From NCBI RefSeq assembly GCF_000192575.1, contig NZ_GL876935.1:150894-214893 (forward strand): a DNA stretch of 64,000 nt, given 5' to 3'. Position numbers and translations under genes: made by a program. The notes under the pieces were generated by a model. It was not told where the DNA came from. It made no database searches and saw nothing but the letters and a program-made list of their open reading frames with translations. This DNA comes from Novosphingobium nitrogenifigens DSM 19370 (GTDB taxonomy: Bacteria > Pseudomonadota > Alphaproteobacteria > Sphingomonadales > Sphingomonadaceae). This document shows, one piece after another, positions 24,028-33,095 of this stretch. How positions within the stretch are numbered: the first letter of the stretch is position 1; each line of letters opens with the position of its first letter.

Positions 24028-25935
24028 ATGATGAAGGCGATTGCCACCGCTGCCCTGCTGCTTGCCACGGCCATGCCCGCACTCGCCGCCCCGGCGCCGG
24101 TCTATGACGAGCGTCCGGCCAAGCTCGCCGATGCGACCGGCGTGCGCGACTACGAACGCCGCGCGGTCGAAATCCCCATGCGCGACGGGGTCAAGCTGCA
24201 CACCGTCATCCTCATTCCCAAAGGCGCGAAAGGCGCCGCCATGCTGCTGACGCGCACGCCCTACAGCGCCGATGAACTGACCGGGCACGGCTCGTCCGCG
24301 CATATGGGCATCGCCATCGACGGCTATGACAGCGCGCCCGACGTCGTCGCGGCAGGCGGCTACATCCGCGTCATCCAGGACGTGCGCGGCAAATACGGCT
24401 CGAAGGGCGGCTATGTCATGAACCGTCCGTTCGTGGGCACATCGCTCAACCCCACGAAAGTCGACCACTCCACCGACACCTGGGACACCATCGACTGGCT
24501 GGTGAAGAACGTCCCCGAATCGAACGGACGCGTGGGCATTCTGGGGATCAGCTACGACGGGTTCACCAGCCTTGCCGCGCTGGTCAATCCGCACCCCGCG
24601 CTCAAGGTCGCGGTGCCGATGAACCCGATGGTCGACGGCTGGCGCGGCGACGACTGGTTCCACAACGGGGCGTTTCGCGAATACAACCTGACCTATATCT
24701 GGGAACAGGTCGCCACCCACGACAATGCCAGCCATTACGAACTACCCGAAGCCGATGCCTATACCCATTACATGCGGTACGGCTCGGTCGGCGCGCTGGC
24801 GAGCGCACACGGGCTCGACCAGATCGGTTTCTGGCAGAAGATCAAGGCGCATCCCGCCTATGACAGCTTCTGGCAGGAACAGGCGATGGACCGCATTCTC
24901 GCCAAGGCCCCGCTCAAGGTGCCGACCATGCTGGTCCATTCGCTGTGGGATCAGGAAGACATCTATGGCGTGCCTGCCGTGTGGAAGGCGATGAAGCCCG
25001 CCGACAAGGACGGCATGCTGTTCCTGACCATGGGGCCGTGGTTCCACGGACAGGAAATCGAGCGCGCCGACAGCCTCGGCCCGGTCCACTGGGACAGCGA
25101 CACCGGGAAATGGTGGCGCAGGAACGTGCTCGCGCCGTTCCTCGCTCATTATCTTTACGACAAGCCGATGGACGTGGCGACCGTCACCGCGTTCCAGTCG
25201 GGCGAAAACCGCTGGCAAAAGCTCTCCGGCTGGCCCGAAAAGGCAAGCTCGGCCAAGCTCTATCTCCATGCCGACCAGTCACTGGGCTTTGCCCCGTCGG
25301 ACAAGGAAGCAGCGCTCGACTATGTGTCCGACCCGGCCAATCCGGTCTCGTTCATGCCGCGCCCCAACAAGCAGGTCGGCTATGAAGGCAATCCCTGGCC
25401 GACCTGGCTCACCAGCGACCAGCGGCCGGTCTCGGGACGCCCCGACGTCCTTGCCTTCACCGGCCCGGTGCTCGACAAGCCGGTGGCCGTCGGCGGCGAT
25501 CCGGTCGTCCACCTGACGGCTTCGACCAGCGGCACCGACAGCGACTGGGTGGTCAAGCTGATCGATGTCTATCCCGACGAAGTCCCGATGGATCAGGCCA
25601 TGGGCGGCTATGAACTGCCCGTCACCATGGACATCTTCCGGGGCCGTTATCGCGAAAGCCTGTCCCAGCCCAAGGCGCTGACGCCCAACGTGCCGCTCAA
25701 GTACACGTTTGCCCTGCCCCCGGTGAACCACGTCTTCCTGCCGGGCCATCGGATCATGGTGCAGGTCCAGTCGAGCTGGTTCCCGCTCTACGACCGCAAT
25801 CCGCAGACTTTCGTGCCGTCGATTTTCGAAGCCAAACCCGCCGACTATGTGAAGGCGAACCAGAAGGTCAGCGTCGGCGGGACCGAAGGAAGCTATATCG
25901 ACTTGCCGCTGGTCAGCGCCCCGCCTGCGGAGTGA
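24028..25935 (+). CDS. CocE/NonD-family serine hydrolase (X-Pro dipeptidyl-peptidase S15 fold), secreted
   Basis: 635 residues with a signal peptide (KAIATAALLLATAMPALAA). The start at 24028 has GGAG nine bases upstream; a longer open frame upstream crosses the purC terminator and is not used. Alpha/beta hydrolase part: VRGKYGSKGGY, nucleophile elbow GILGISYDGF near residue 180, then PWFHGQEIE (His region). The C-terminal beta jelly-roll (VHLTASTSGTDSDWVVKLIDVYPD) is diagnostic of the S15/CocE group. Relatives include glutaryl-7-ACA acylases and alpha-amino-acid ester hydrolases, so a periplasmic acylase or esterase role is likely; the substrate is unknown. Confidence 0.9.
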   Translation: MMKAIATAALLLATAMPALAAPAPVYDERPAKLADATGVRDYERRAVEIPMRDGVKLHTVILIPKGAKGAAMLLTRTPYSADELTGHGSSAHMGIAIDGYDSAPDVVAAGGYIRVIQDVRGKYGSKGGYVMNRPFVGTSLNPTKVDHSTDTWDTIDWLVKNVPESNGRVGILGISYDGFTSLAALVNPHPALKVAVPMNPMVDGWRGDDWFHNGAFREYNLTYIWEQVATHDNASHYELPEADAYTHYMRYGSVGALASAHGLDQIGFWQKIKAHPAYDSFWQEQAMDRILAKAPLKVPTMLVHSLWDQEDIYGVPAVWKAMKPADKDGMLFLTMGPWFHGQEIERADSLGPVHWDSDTGKWWRRNVLAPFLAHYLYDKPMDVATVTAFQSGENRWQKLSGWPEKASSAKLYLHADQSLGFAPSDKEAALDYVSDPANPVSFMPRPNKQVGYEGNPWPTWLTSDQRPVSGRPDVLAFTGPVLDKPVAVGGDPVVHLTASTSGTDSDWVVKLIDVYPDEVPMDQAMGGYELPVTMDIFRGRYRESLSQPKALTPNVPLKYTFALPPVNHVFLPGHRIMVQVQSSWFPLYDRNPQTFVPSIFEAKPADYVKANQKVSVGGTEGSYIDLPLVSAPPAE

Positions 25936-26759
25936 TCGACGTCCTCGTCCGGGGGGCCGAGCGCCACCCGGACTTTGGCGAACAGGCCATGGGCCCGCCC
26001 CATCGCCGCAAACAGGCGACGCCATTCGCCGAGCGCGATTTCGAAGACATTGGTGCTCGGCGCATGGCCCTTGAGGCCATAATGCAGCCCGCCGCCGTCC
26101 GGTTCGCGCCGGAACGTCCCGAACAAGCGATCGAACACGATCAGCACGCCCCCGAAATTGCAGTCGAGAAAGGCGTCATCGCACGAATGGTGGGCGCGAT
26201 GGTGCGAGGGGGTGTTGAGAACTTCCTCAAGCAGGCCAAGCCGCCCGACCGCTTCGGTATGCAGCCAGAACTGCCACAGGAGATTGGCCCCCAGCAGCAC
26301 CGCGACAACGCGCGGCGGAAACCCGAGCAGCAGCAACGGCAAGTAACAGACCCACCCCATCGAGATCGGCCCGGTCCAGCCCAGGCGCAAGGCAGCAGGC
26401 AGGACCAGCTCGGTCGACGAGTGATGGACCGCATGGGTCGCCCACATCCACCGCACGCGATGGCTCAGGCGATGAAACCAGTAATAGGCAAATTCGACGC
26501 CGACGAAGGCAACCACCCAGGTCCGCCAGTCCCCGGCAGGCCATGATACCGGCGCATGGGCGGCGATCGCCCGGAACATCGGCCCGAGAAAGAGCGCGTC
26601 GAGCGGACGCAGCACCTGCTGGCCGACAAGGATGCCAAGGCTCGCCAGAAAGGCCATGATGTCATAGCGGCCGCGCCACAGTGCCTCGGCCAGGGCCGCC
26701 GCCAGCATGATGAACAGCAGCCCGCGATGATGGGCGGCCAGACCGAACGGGTTATCCAT
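25893..26759 (-). CDS. Sterol desaturase/fatty-acid-hydroxylase-superfamily membrane protein
   Basis: 288 residues from ATG 26759. Di-iron His motifs of the superfamily are complete: HRLSH near residue 97, HAVHHSS near 110, and HHRAHH near 190, between about five membrane helices. Such enzymes hydroxylate or desaturate lipids; candidates in bacteria include carotenoid or fatty-acid hydroxylation. Its 3' end overlaps the convergent CocE-like gene by 43 bases. Its 5' end overlaps the EF-hand gene by eight bases, so the two are co-transcribed. Confidence 0.88.
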   Translation of the reverse strand: MDNPFGLAAHHRGLLFIMLAAALAEALWRGRYDIMAFLASLGILVGQQVLRPLDALFLGPMFRAIAAHAPVSWPAGDWRTWVVAFVGVEFAYYWFHRLSHRVRWMWATHAVHHSSTELVLPAALRLGWTGPISMGWVCYLPLLLLGFPPRVVAVLLGANLLWQFWLHTEAVGRLGLLEEVLNTPSHHRAHHSCDDAFLDCNFGGVLIVFDRLFGTFRREPDGGGLHYGLKGHAPSTNVFEIALGEWRRLFAAMGRAHGLFAKVRVALGPPDEDVDHSAGGALTSGKSI

Positions 26760-27204
26760 GCTGCCGTGCCCTGAGCGCCGCGATCTCGGCCCGCGAGACG
26801 CGATTGTCGTGATTGGTGTCGGCCATGTCGAAACCGGGCGTCGGGCCGTTGACGAATTCGTCGTGGCTGATGCGTCCGTCACCGTCGTGGTCGAATTGCG
26901 CAACCAGATTGCGGATACGATCCCCCTGCCAGCGCGAGCGCATCAGGAACGGCAAATCACTCTGATCAAAAAAGCCGTCACCATTGCGGTCGAGCCGCTG
27001 CCAGTTGCGGATGCGCGCGGCATGGAGTTCGTCGCGATCGACATAGCCGTCGTGGTTGAGATCGGCTTCCTGGAGCTGCTCGACCATGTTGCCGGGAACG
27101 GCTCCTGCCTGAGCCATGGCCGAAACCGGGGCAAGAACGAGCACGGCGGGGATCAACGTCGCGACGAGACGGGGTGTGGAGCGAATGCCGGACATGCGGG
27201 TCAT
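26752..27204 (-). CDS. Secreted EF-hand calcium-binding protein
   Basis: 150 residues with a signal peptide (LIPAVLVLAPVSAMAQ). Four EF-hand loops are visible: DLNHDGYVDRDE, DRNGDGFFDQSD, DHDGDGRISHDE and DTNHDNRVSRAE; the second and third have the most canonical Dx[DN]xDG pattern. A periplasmic calmodulin-like sensor or buffer is the natural reading. Its ATG is preceded by GAAAG rather than a strong site. It overlaps the sterol-desaturase gene and lies 161 bases after another secreted protein gene on the same strand. Confidence 0.85.
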   Translation of the reverse strand: MTRMSGIRSTPRLVATLIPAVLVLAPVSAMAQAGAVPGNMVEQLQEADLNHDGYVDRDELHAARIRNWQRLDRNGDGFFDQSDLPFLMRSRWQGDRIRNLVAQFDHDGDGRISHDEFVNGPTPGFDMADTNHDNRVSRAEIAALRARQHG

Positions 27205-27365
27205 GGGGTTCAGACTTTCTGCAAGGCGCCGCACCCGACGCCCGACAACGTGCCGAGGGGCCGGACGCGAGCGCGACTTCTGAAAATATTCTATCCGAAA
27301 TGCCGCGACCAGAGCGGGGACTCCGGCCGCGGCACCCCGGGGTTCTCTGCAAGGACCGTAGGGTT

Positions 27366-27869
27366 TTAACAGGGAATTACGGCCCCTGCGGAGTTCGTGC
27401 ACGTACCGGTGTGAACCGGCTTACCCGTGGTGGGGTCGATGGTCGTCGAACCCTGATAGCTGTTGCCGGTGTTCTTGTTGGTCGCGCTGGTCGAGGACGA
27501 GCCGCTCCAGCCGCCGCTGGCCGAACGGGTGAAATTGTTCGACGAGCTGACCGTGCCATTGGCGCCGTTGGCATAGGCCGAACCCTGATGCGTGACGCTG
27601 CCGTCCGCATTCTGCGAGGTGCTCGACGCACGCCAGCCGCGCGAACCGTTGGTTCCGGCATAGGCGCCGCCGCTGGCATGGGTCACCGTCCCGTTCGAGG
27701 ACGTCGTGGTGCCGTGGGCGCGTGCGGCAACACCGCGTGCGCCGGCCGCCGCCGAAGCGCCGCCATTGGCGCCGCCGACATGGATGAACCCGGTGCGCGC
27801 CTCGGCCGCCATCGGGGCCAGGATCAGGAGAGCGACGGGGACGGCGAGAAGTACGGATTTGCGGATCAT
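27366..27869 (-). CDS. Secreted Gly/Ser/Thr/Ala-rich hypothetical protein
   Basis: 167 residues. Signal peptide VLLAVPVALLILAPMAAEA, then a low-complexity, mostly uncharged mature part with repeated motifs of the type NG-x-VTH/VSS-x-SG (SSNGTVTHASGGAYAG, NADGSVTHQGSAYANG, NGANGTVSSSNNF), ending in TGTCTNSAGAVIPC with two Cys. Such repeats resemble short beta-strand stacks in surface or periplasmic proteins, but no known domain was recognised. GGATTA precedes the ATG. It is divergent from the response-regulator gene. Confidence 0.7.
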   Translation of the reverse strand: MIRKSVLLAVPVALLILAPMAAEARTGFIHVGGANGGASAAAGARGVAARAHGTTTSSNGTVTHASGGAYAGTNGSRGWRASSTSQNADGSVTHQGSAYANGANGTVSSSNNFTRSASGGWSGSSSTSATNKNTGNSYQGSTTIDPTTGKPVHTGTCTNSAGAVIPC

Positions 27870-27982
27870 GAGGGTAATCCTTTCAATTCGCTTGGCAGGG
27901 TCCTGGTGGACCCTTTTCGGGGGGAAGCGGCCGGTCTTGATCTCACGACCTTCCGATGAGCCCGTTGTGACGGATCGCTGCA

Positions 27983-28055
27983 TCATGCTTGTGTCGCCCA
28001 AATCCGATTATGTTTCGTCTGGTGACAGGTGGACGAGGGTGTCATGCTTTGTCAC
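27983..28055. promoter_or_regulatory. Direct repeats upstream of the OmpR-type regulator gene
   Basis: TCATGCTTGTGTC at 27983-27995 and TCATGCTTTGTCAC at 28042-28055 share TCATGCTT plus GTC; within the second, TGTCA recurs at a 10-base step, the helical spacing used by OmpR-family dimers. Autoregulation by the downstream response regulator is a hypothesis only. Confidence 0.3.
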
Positions 28056-28102
28056 ATCTTACCCTCTGGCTCTCGCCGGAGCGGCGCCGTACCCCTGAGG
28101 CC

Positions 28103-28837
28103 ATGACAACAGCCCGCACCGCCCCTGCCCGCATTCTTGTCGTCGACGACGACCCGGAACTGCGCGCGCTGCTCACCCGGTTTCTGGGCGAACACGGCTA
28201 TGCCGTGCGGGCGGTCGATGGCGGGCGGGCGATGGACAGCGCGCTGCAACGCGATCCGGCCGATGTCATCGTGCTCGACCTCATGATGCCGGGCGAAGAC
28301 GGCCTTGCCGTGCTGCGCCGTCTGCGCGCCGGGGGCGATCCCACTCCGGTCATCATGCTGACCGCGCGCGGCGATGCGATCGACCGGGTGCTCGGGCTGG
28401 AAATGGGCGCCGACGACTATCTGGGCAAACCCTTCCTCCCGCGTGAGCTGGTCGCGCGCATTTCCGCCATGCTGCGCCGCCTTGGCCCGGACCGCACGCT
28501 CGCACGCGACGAAGTGCTGACTGTCGGGCCGTTCACGATCAATTTCTCGGCCATGACCGTCGCGCGCGAAGGACAACCCCTTGTCCTTTCCTCGCGCGAA
28601 TATGCCCTGTTCGCAGCCCTCGCGCGCAGTGCCGGACGTCCGCTCAGCCGGGCCCAGCTGATCGAGCGGGCGCTCGGGCGCGATGCCGAAGTGACCGACC
28701 GTGCCATCGACGTGCAGGTCGCACGACTGCGCCGGGCCATCGGCGATGATCCTTCGGACCCGCGGCATGTCCGCACCGTCTGGGGCGTGGGCTACGTGCT
28801 GGCCGACAATGCCGAGGACAGGATCTCGCGCGCGTGA
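28103..28837 (+). CDS. OmpR-family response regulator
   Basis: 244 residues. Receiver domain ILVVDDDPELRALL with acidic pocket Asp15-17, phospho-acceptor Asp59 in VIVLDLMMPGEDG, and the KPF Lys near 108. A winged-helix DNA-binding domain follows (SSREYALFAALARSAGRPLS, VARLRRAIGDDPSDPRHVRT, VWGVGYVL). The ATG at 28103 has CTGAGG upstream. It is coupled to the histidine kinase gene by stop/start overlap. The layout is closest to OmpR proper, so control of outer-membrane or envelope genes is a reasonable guess. Confidence 0.93.
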   Translation: MTTARTAPARILVVDDDPELRALLTRFLGEHGYAVRAVDGGRAMDSALQRDPADVIVLDLMMPGEDGLAVLRRLRAGGDPTPVIMLTARGDAIDRVLGLEMGADDYLGKPFLPRELVARISAMLRRLGPDRTLARDEVLTVGPFTINFSAMTVAREGQPLVLSSREYALFAALARSAGRPLSRAQLIERALGRDAEVTDRAIDVQVARLRRAIGDDPSDPRHVRTVWGVGYVLADNAEDRISRA

Positions 28838-30129
28838 TGCTGCACACCCTGTTCCGCCGCAATCTTGCCCTGATGGTGGGCGTGGTTCTGGCCGGACAGG
28901 CGCTTGCCGGGCTCCTCGTCACGACGCTCGTCATCCGCCCGCAAGTCATCCGCATTGCCGAAGTCACCGCCGACATGCTGAGCGCGGTCGACGATGCCAT
29001 GATGGGCATGGCACCCGCACGCCGTGCGGCGCTCGTCGCGCAGATCAATGCGGGCGGACGCATGGAATTGCGCCCTCAATCCCATCCCCCGAGCGACGGC
29101 CTGCGCGCGCCGACCATGATCGAGCGGCAATACCTGATCGCGCTCGCCAGCCGCCTGCGCCACGACGAGATCCTGATCTGGCGAACCGACGGTCCGGGAC
29201 GCCTGTGGTTCCTGCTCCAGCTTGGCGGTGATCCCTATTGGATCAGCATCAGTGCCCCGCGCGAACGCGGCGCCGTTGCCAGCCTCGTGGTCGCCTCGAT
29301 CATCGCCTTCATCGTCTCGGTCGCGGGGGGCCTTGGCCTGCAATATACAATCGACCGCCCCTTGCGGCGCCTTGCTGCCGAACTCGACGATTACCATGCC
29401 GACGGAACCGCCGCCCCGCTCGCAATCGAGGGACCCGCCGAAATCGCCGCCGTGGCCCAGGCGCTCAACCGCATGACCGGACGCCTTGCCGAGGCCGAGG
29501 CCGAACGCGCGGTCATGCTTGCGGGCGTCAGCCACGACTTGCGCACGCCGCTTACCCGCCTGCGCCTGTGCCTCGAAATGCTGGCCGGACAGGACCCCGA
29601 CCTCGAAGCCACTGCGTCCCGGCAAGTCGATCGGATCGAGGACATGCTGGGGCAATTCCTGTCCTTTGCGCGCGGCTTTGCCGACGAACCCTGCCAGCCG
29701 ACCGATGTCGTTGCCCTTGCCCGCGCGGCGATTGCCGATGCAGGCGCGGATACCGGCCTCGATTCGGTCTCGCTCGATGCTCCCGAAACGCTGGTCCACC
29801 CCTTGCGCGCGCAAGCGACGCGGCGGGCCATCGCCAATCTCGTCGGCAATGCCCTGCGCCACGGCAAAGCCCCGGTCGGCGTGCGCATCACCCATGACGG
29901 AAGCGCCCTGCGCGTCAGCGTCCATGATGCCGGACAAGGGTTCGACCCTGCCGCCGCACAAACGATGCTGCGGCCCTTTGCACGCGGGGACAGCGCGCGC
30001 AGCGGCGACGGCACCGGGCTTGGCCTTGCGATCACCCAGCGCGCCGCTCTGGCGCAAGGCGGCCGCGTCGAATTCCATCGCGATCCCGGCGAATTTTCCG
30101 CCGTCCTGATCCTGCCCGACCAGGCCTGA
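28834..30129 (+). CDS. EnvZ-like sensor histidine kinase
   Basis: 431 residues. First membrane helix LMVGVVLAGQALAGLLVTTL, a periplasmic domain of about 100 residues, second helix SLVVASIIAFIVSVAGGLG, then a HAMP segment, the H-box AGVSHDLRTPLTRLRLCLEM with phospho-His at about 233, and an HATPase domain (NLVGNALRHGK, GQGFDP, GTGLGLAITQRAA). The start is GTG 28834 or ATG 28837, both overlapping the regulator's stop. The H-box with SHDLRTPLTRLR is of the EnvZ type. The stimulus is unknown. Confidence 0.93.
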   Translation: MMLHTLFRRNLALMVGVVLAGQALAGLLVTTLVIRPQVIRIAEVTADMLSAVDDAMMGMAPARRAALVAQINAGGRMELRPQSHPPSDGLRAPTMIERQYLIALASRLRHDEILIWRTDGPGRLWFLLQLGGDPYWISISAPRERGAVASLVVASIIAFIVSVAGGLGLQYTIDRPLRRLAAELDDYHADGTAAPLAIEGPAEIAAVAQALNRMTGRLAEAEAERAVMLAGVSHDLRTPLTRLRLCLEMLAGQDPDLEATASRQVDRIEDMLGQFLSFARGFADEPCQPTDVVALARAAIADAGADTGLDSVSLDAPETLVHPLRAQATRRAIANLVGNALRHGKAPVGVRITHDGSALRVSVHDAGQGFDPAAAQTMLRPFARGDSARSGDGTGLGLAITQRAALAQGGRVEFHRDPGEFSAVLILPDQA

Positions 30130-30169
30130 TTGCCTTGGGCCGAGCTTCGCGCCACAAGACGCAGGCATC

Positions 30170-33022
30170 ATGATCCTTCCTGCTTCCCCCCGCCGCGCTC
30201 CACTCGTCCTGCTGCTCGCCGCCCTGCTCGCCGGGTGTGCGCAAGGCCCCCACCCTTCTCCCGCCGCGCCCAAGCCGGAATGGGCCTTCCTCGCCAGCGA
30301 TCTCGCGCCCGATCCGGCGCTCCATTTCGGCAAGCTGGCGAACGGGATGCGCTATGTCCTTGCCCACAACGGGACCCCGGCCGGAACCGCCTCGGTCCGG
30401 CTGGTGATCGATGCCGGATCGCTCGACGAAGGCAAGGACGAGCGCGGCTTTGCCCACTTCGTCGAACACATGGCCTTCAACGGCAGCACCCATGTTCCCG
30501 AAGGCGAAATGATCCGCCTGCTCGAACGCAAGGGGCTCGCCTTTGGCGCCGATACCAATGCCCAGACGTCGTTCGAACACACGATCTATCAACTCGACCT
30601 GCCGCGCGCCGACCCTGCCCTGCTCGACACCGCGCTGATGCTGATGCGCGAGACCGCCAGCGAGCTGTCGTTCACGCCCGGCGCAGTCGAACGCGAACGC
30701 GGTGTCGTGCTGTCCGAGATGCGCGACGGCAAAGGCTATCAACTGGCGAACTGGGAAGATCAGGCAAAGTTCCTCTACCCCCGCGCCACCTATCGCAATC
30801 GCATGCCGATCGGTACGGCCCAGGCCGTGGGCGGCGCCCGGGCACAAGCCCTGCGCGCTTTCTGGCAAGCCCATTACGTGCCCGCAAAGGCAACGCTGGT
30901 CGTGGTCGGTGATTTTCCCCTCGCCACGCTCGAACAGGCCGTATCCGGCCATTTTGCCGACTGGCACGCGGCGACCGCTCGGGCTCGTTCCGATCAGGGC
31001 AAAGTCGAACCCAAACGCCGCGACCACATCGACATCTGGACCGATCCCGCACTTTCCGAACGCGTCACGGCCTCGCGCATCGGTCCCTGGCTCGACGAGC
31101 CGGACACCATCGCCAATCGTCGCCGCAACCTGCTGCGCCAGATCGGCTATGCCATCGTCAACCGCCGGTTCCAGAGCCTGAGCCGGCGCAGCGATCCGCC
31201 GTTTCGGGGAGCCGGGTTCGGTACCGGCGAAGTGTTCCATATCGGGCGCACCACCAATCTGGTCGTCGATACCGAGGACGGAAAGTGGCAGCGCGGCCTC
31301 GTCACTGCCGCCGCCGTCCTGCGGCAGGCGCTGAACGACGGGTTCACCCCGGCCGAAGTCTCCGAACAGCTCGCCAATATCCGCACCAGCCTCGAAAACG
31401 CGGCGGCCGAGGCCGATACCCGTCCTCATGGCACACTGGTGCAATCGGCGATCGCGCTCGTCACCGACGACAAGGTTCCGACCAGCCCGCAAAGCGGCCT
31501 TGCCCGCTTCAACGCCTATGCCGACACGATCACGCCCGAACGCGTTCTGGCTGCGTTGCGCGAAGAGGCAGTGCCGCTCGACCATCCGCTGATCCGGTTT
31601 CAGGGGCGTCACGCGCCCGAAGGCGGAGCGCGGGCCATGGCCGCCGCATGGGACGAAGCCCAGCATACCGCGACCGCGCCGTTCACGCCGGTCACCGGGC
31701 AATTCGGTTATGGCGATTTCGGACGCCCCGGCACGGTTGTCTCCGACCATCGCGAGCCCCTTCTCGGCATTCGCGAAGTGCGCTTTGCCAATGGCGTGCG
31801 CCTCAACCTGCGGCACACCGATCTCGACCGCGATCGTATTTCGCTGCGCCTGTCGATCGACGGCGGCGATCTTGTCGCCACGCGCGCCAATCCGCTGGCG
31901 GTCGAAATGGTGCCGATGCTCGCCCAGGGGGGGCTTGGCAAACACAGCCAGGACGAATTGCAGACCTTGCTGGCCGGGCACTCGGTCTCGGGTGGCCTTG
32001 CGTCGGATGACGATGCCTTCGTCACGACCGTCACCACCACGCGCCGCGATCTGGCCCTGCAACTTTCCTATCTCACCGCGTTGGTCAGCGATCCGGGCTA
32101 CCGTCCCGAAGCCGAAGTGCTGTTCCGCGAGAACATGACCAATTTCTTTGCCCGCCGCGATGCCACCCCGCAATCGGCCATGGCGAACGCACTCGGCGGG
32201 ATCCTGTCGGACGGAGACCCGCGCTTTACGCTTCAGGATGAAGCGGCCTATCGCGCACTCAACTTCGCGCGGTTGCGCAGCGACATCGGCGACCGCCTCG
32301 CTCACGGCGCGATCGAGATCGGCCTTGTCGGAGATTGCGACGAAGAGGCAACGATTGCCGCGATCGGCCGCACGTTCGGCGCACTTCCCCCGCGCGAGGC
32401 GGAATTCCGCACCGACAGCCTCCCGCACGAACGCCGTTTTACCGACCGACGCGGACCGGTGGTCGTCCGGCACAAGGGACCGGCGGAACAGGCGATCGTG
32501 CGCATGGTCTGGCCGACGACCGACGACAGCGACGCGCGCCTTTCGCTCACGCTCGACCTCTTGCAGGACATCGTCACGATCGCGGTCCAGGACACCGTGC
32601 GCGAGGCGATGGGAAAATCCTATTCCCCCGGCGCCTCATCGTCGCAATCGGACGTCTGGCGCCATTGGGGCACGTTCGCGGTGCAGGCCTCGGTCGCGAC
32701 CGGTGATGTCCCCGCCACCCGCGCGGCTTTCCGCAAAACCATTGCAGCCCTGATCGCCGGGCCCATCGACCCCGATCTCATCAACCGGGCCCGGGCCCCG
32801 CTCGCCCAGCGGCTCGACAATGCGCTCAAAGGCAACGGCGGCTGGCTCGCCATGGCCGACCGTGCGCAGTCCCGCCCGCACGACATCGAGCGTTTCACCG
32901 GGGCAAAGGCCATGCTCGCCGGGATCACCGCCCACGACGTTCAGGCCGCCGCCGCGCGTTTCCTCGATCCTGACCGTGCGGTCGAAGTGCTGGTCCTGCC
33001 CCAAGCCGCGCCTTTCCCGTGA
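30170..33022 (+). CDS. M16-family zinc metallopeptidase, lipoprotein
   Basis: 950 residues. Lipoprotein signal with lipobox LAGC (Cys23), so the protein is anchored in the periplasm or outer membrane. Active domain has the inverted zinc motif HFVEH (His96, Glu99, His100) in GFAHFVEHMAFNGSTHVPEG, and a downstream Glu ligand near ERGVVLSEM. A second M16 pair occupies residues about 520-940, giving the four-domain build of PqqL-like peptidases. It follows the kinase by 40 bases, and could share its transcript. Likely role: peptide or protein turnover at the envelope. Confidence 0.92.
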   Translation: MILPASPRRAPLVLLLAALLAGCAQGPHPSPAAPKPEWAFLASDLAPDPALHFGKLANGMRYVLAHNGTPAGTASVRLVIDAGSLDEGKDERGFAHFVEHMAFNGSTHVPEGEMIRLLERKGLAFGADTNAQTSFEHTIYQLDLPRADPALLDTALMLMRETASELSFTPGAVERERGVVLSEMRDGKGYQLANWEDQAKFLYPRATYRNRMPIGTAQAVGGARAQALRAFWQAHYVPAKATLVVVGDFPLATLEQAVSGHFADWHAATARARSDQGKVEPKRRDHIDIWTDPALSERVTASRIGPWLDEPDTIANRRRNLLRQIGYAIVNRRFQSLSRRSDPPFRGAGFGTGEVFHIGRTTNLVVDTEDGKWQRGLVTAAAVLRQALNDGFTPAEVSEQLANIRTSLENAAAEADTRPHGTLVQSAIALVTDDKVPTSPQSGLARFNAYADTITPERVLAALREEAVPLDHPLIRFQGRHAPEGGARAMAAAWDEAQHTATAPFTPVTGQFGYGDFGRPGTVVSDHREPLLGIREVRFANGVRLNLRHTDLDRDRISLRLSIDGGDLVATRANPLAVEMVPMLAQGGLGKHSQDELQTLLAGHSVSGGLASDDDAFVTTVTTTRRDLALQLSYLTALVSDPGYRPEAEVLFRENMTNFFARRDATPQSAMANALGGILSDGDPRFTLQDEAAYRALNFARLRSDIGDRLAHGAIEIGLVGDCDEEATIAAIGRTFGALPPREAEFRTDSLPHERRFTDRRGPVVVRHKGPAEQAIVRMVWPTTDDSDARLSLTLDLLQDIVTIAVQDTVREAMGKSYSPGASSSQSDVWRHWGTFAVQASVATGDVPATRAAFRKTIAALIAGPIDPDLINRARAPLAQRLDNALKGNGGWLAMADRAQSRPHDIERFTGAKAMLAGITAHDVQAAAARFLDPDRAVEVLVLPQAAPFP

Positions 33023-33095
33023 TCGCGCCAACAAAGGCGCCGAACCGGCCCCGCGACAGGTCATAAGTTCCCGCCCACTTCAAGGAGTTCGCCTG

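Noticed and set aside
30032..32473. 813-residue minus-strand open frame
   Set aside because: Antisense to the M16 peptidase with its complete HxxEH motif; no recognisable domain.
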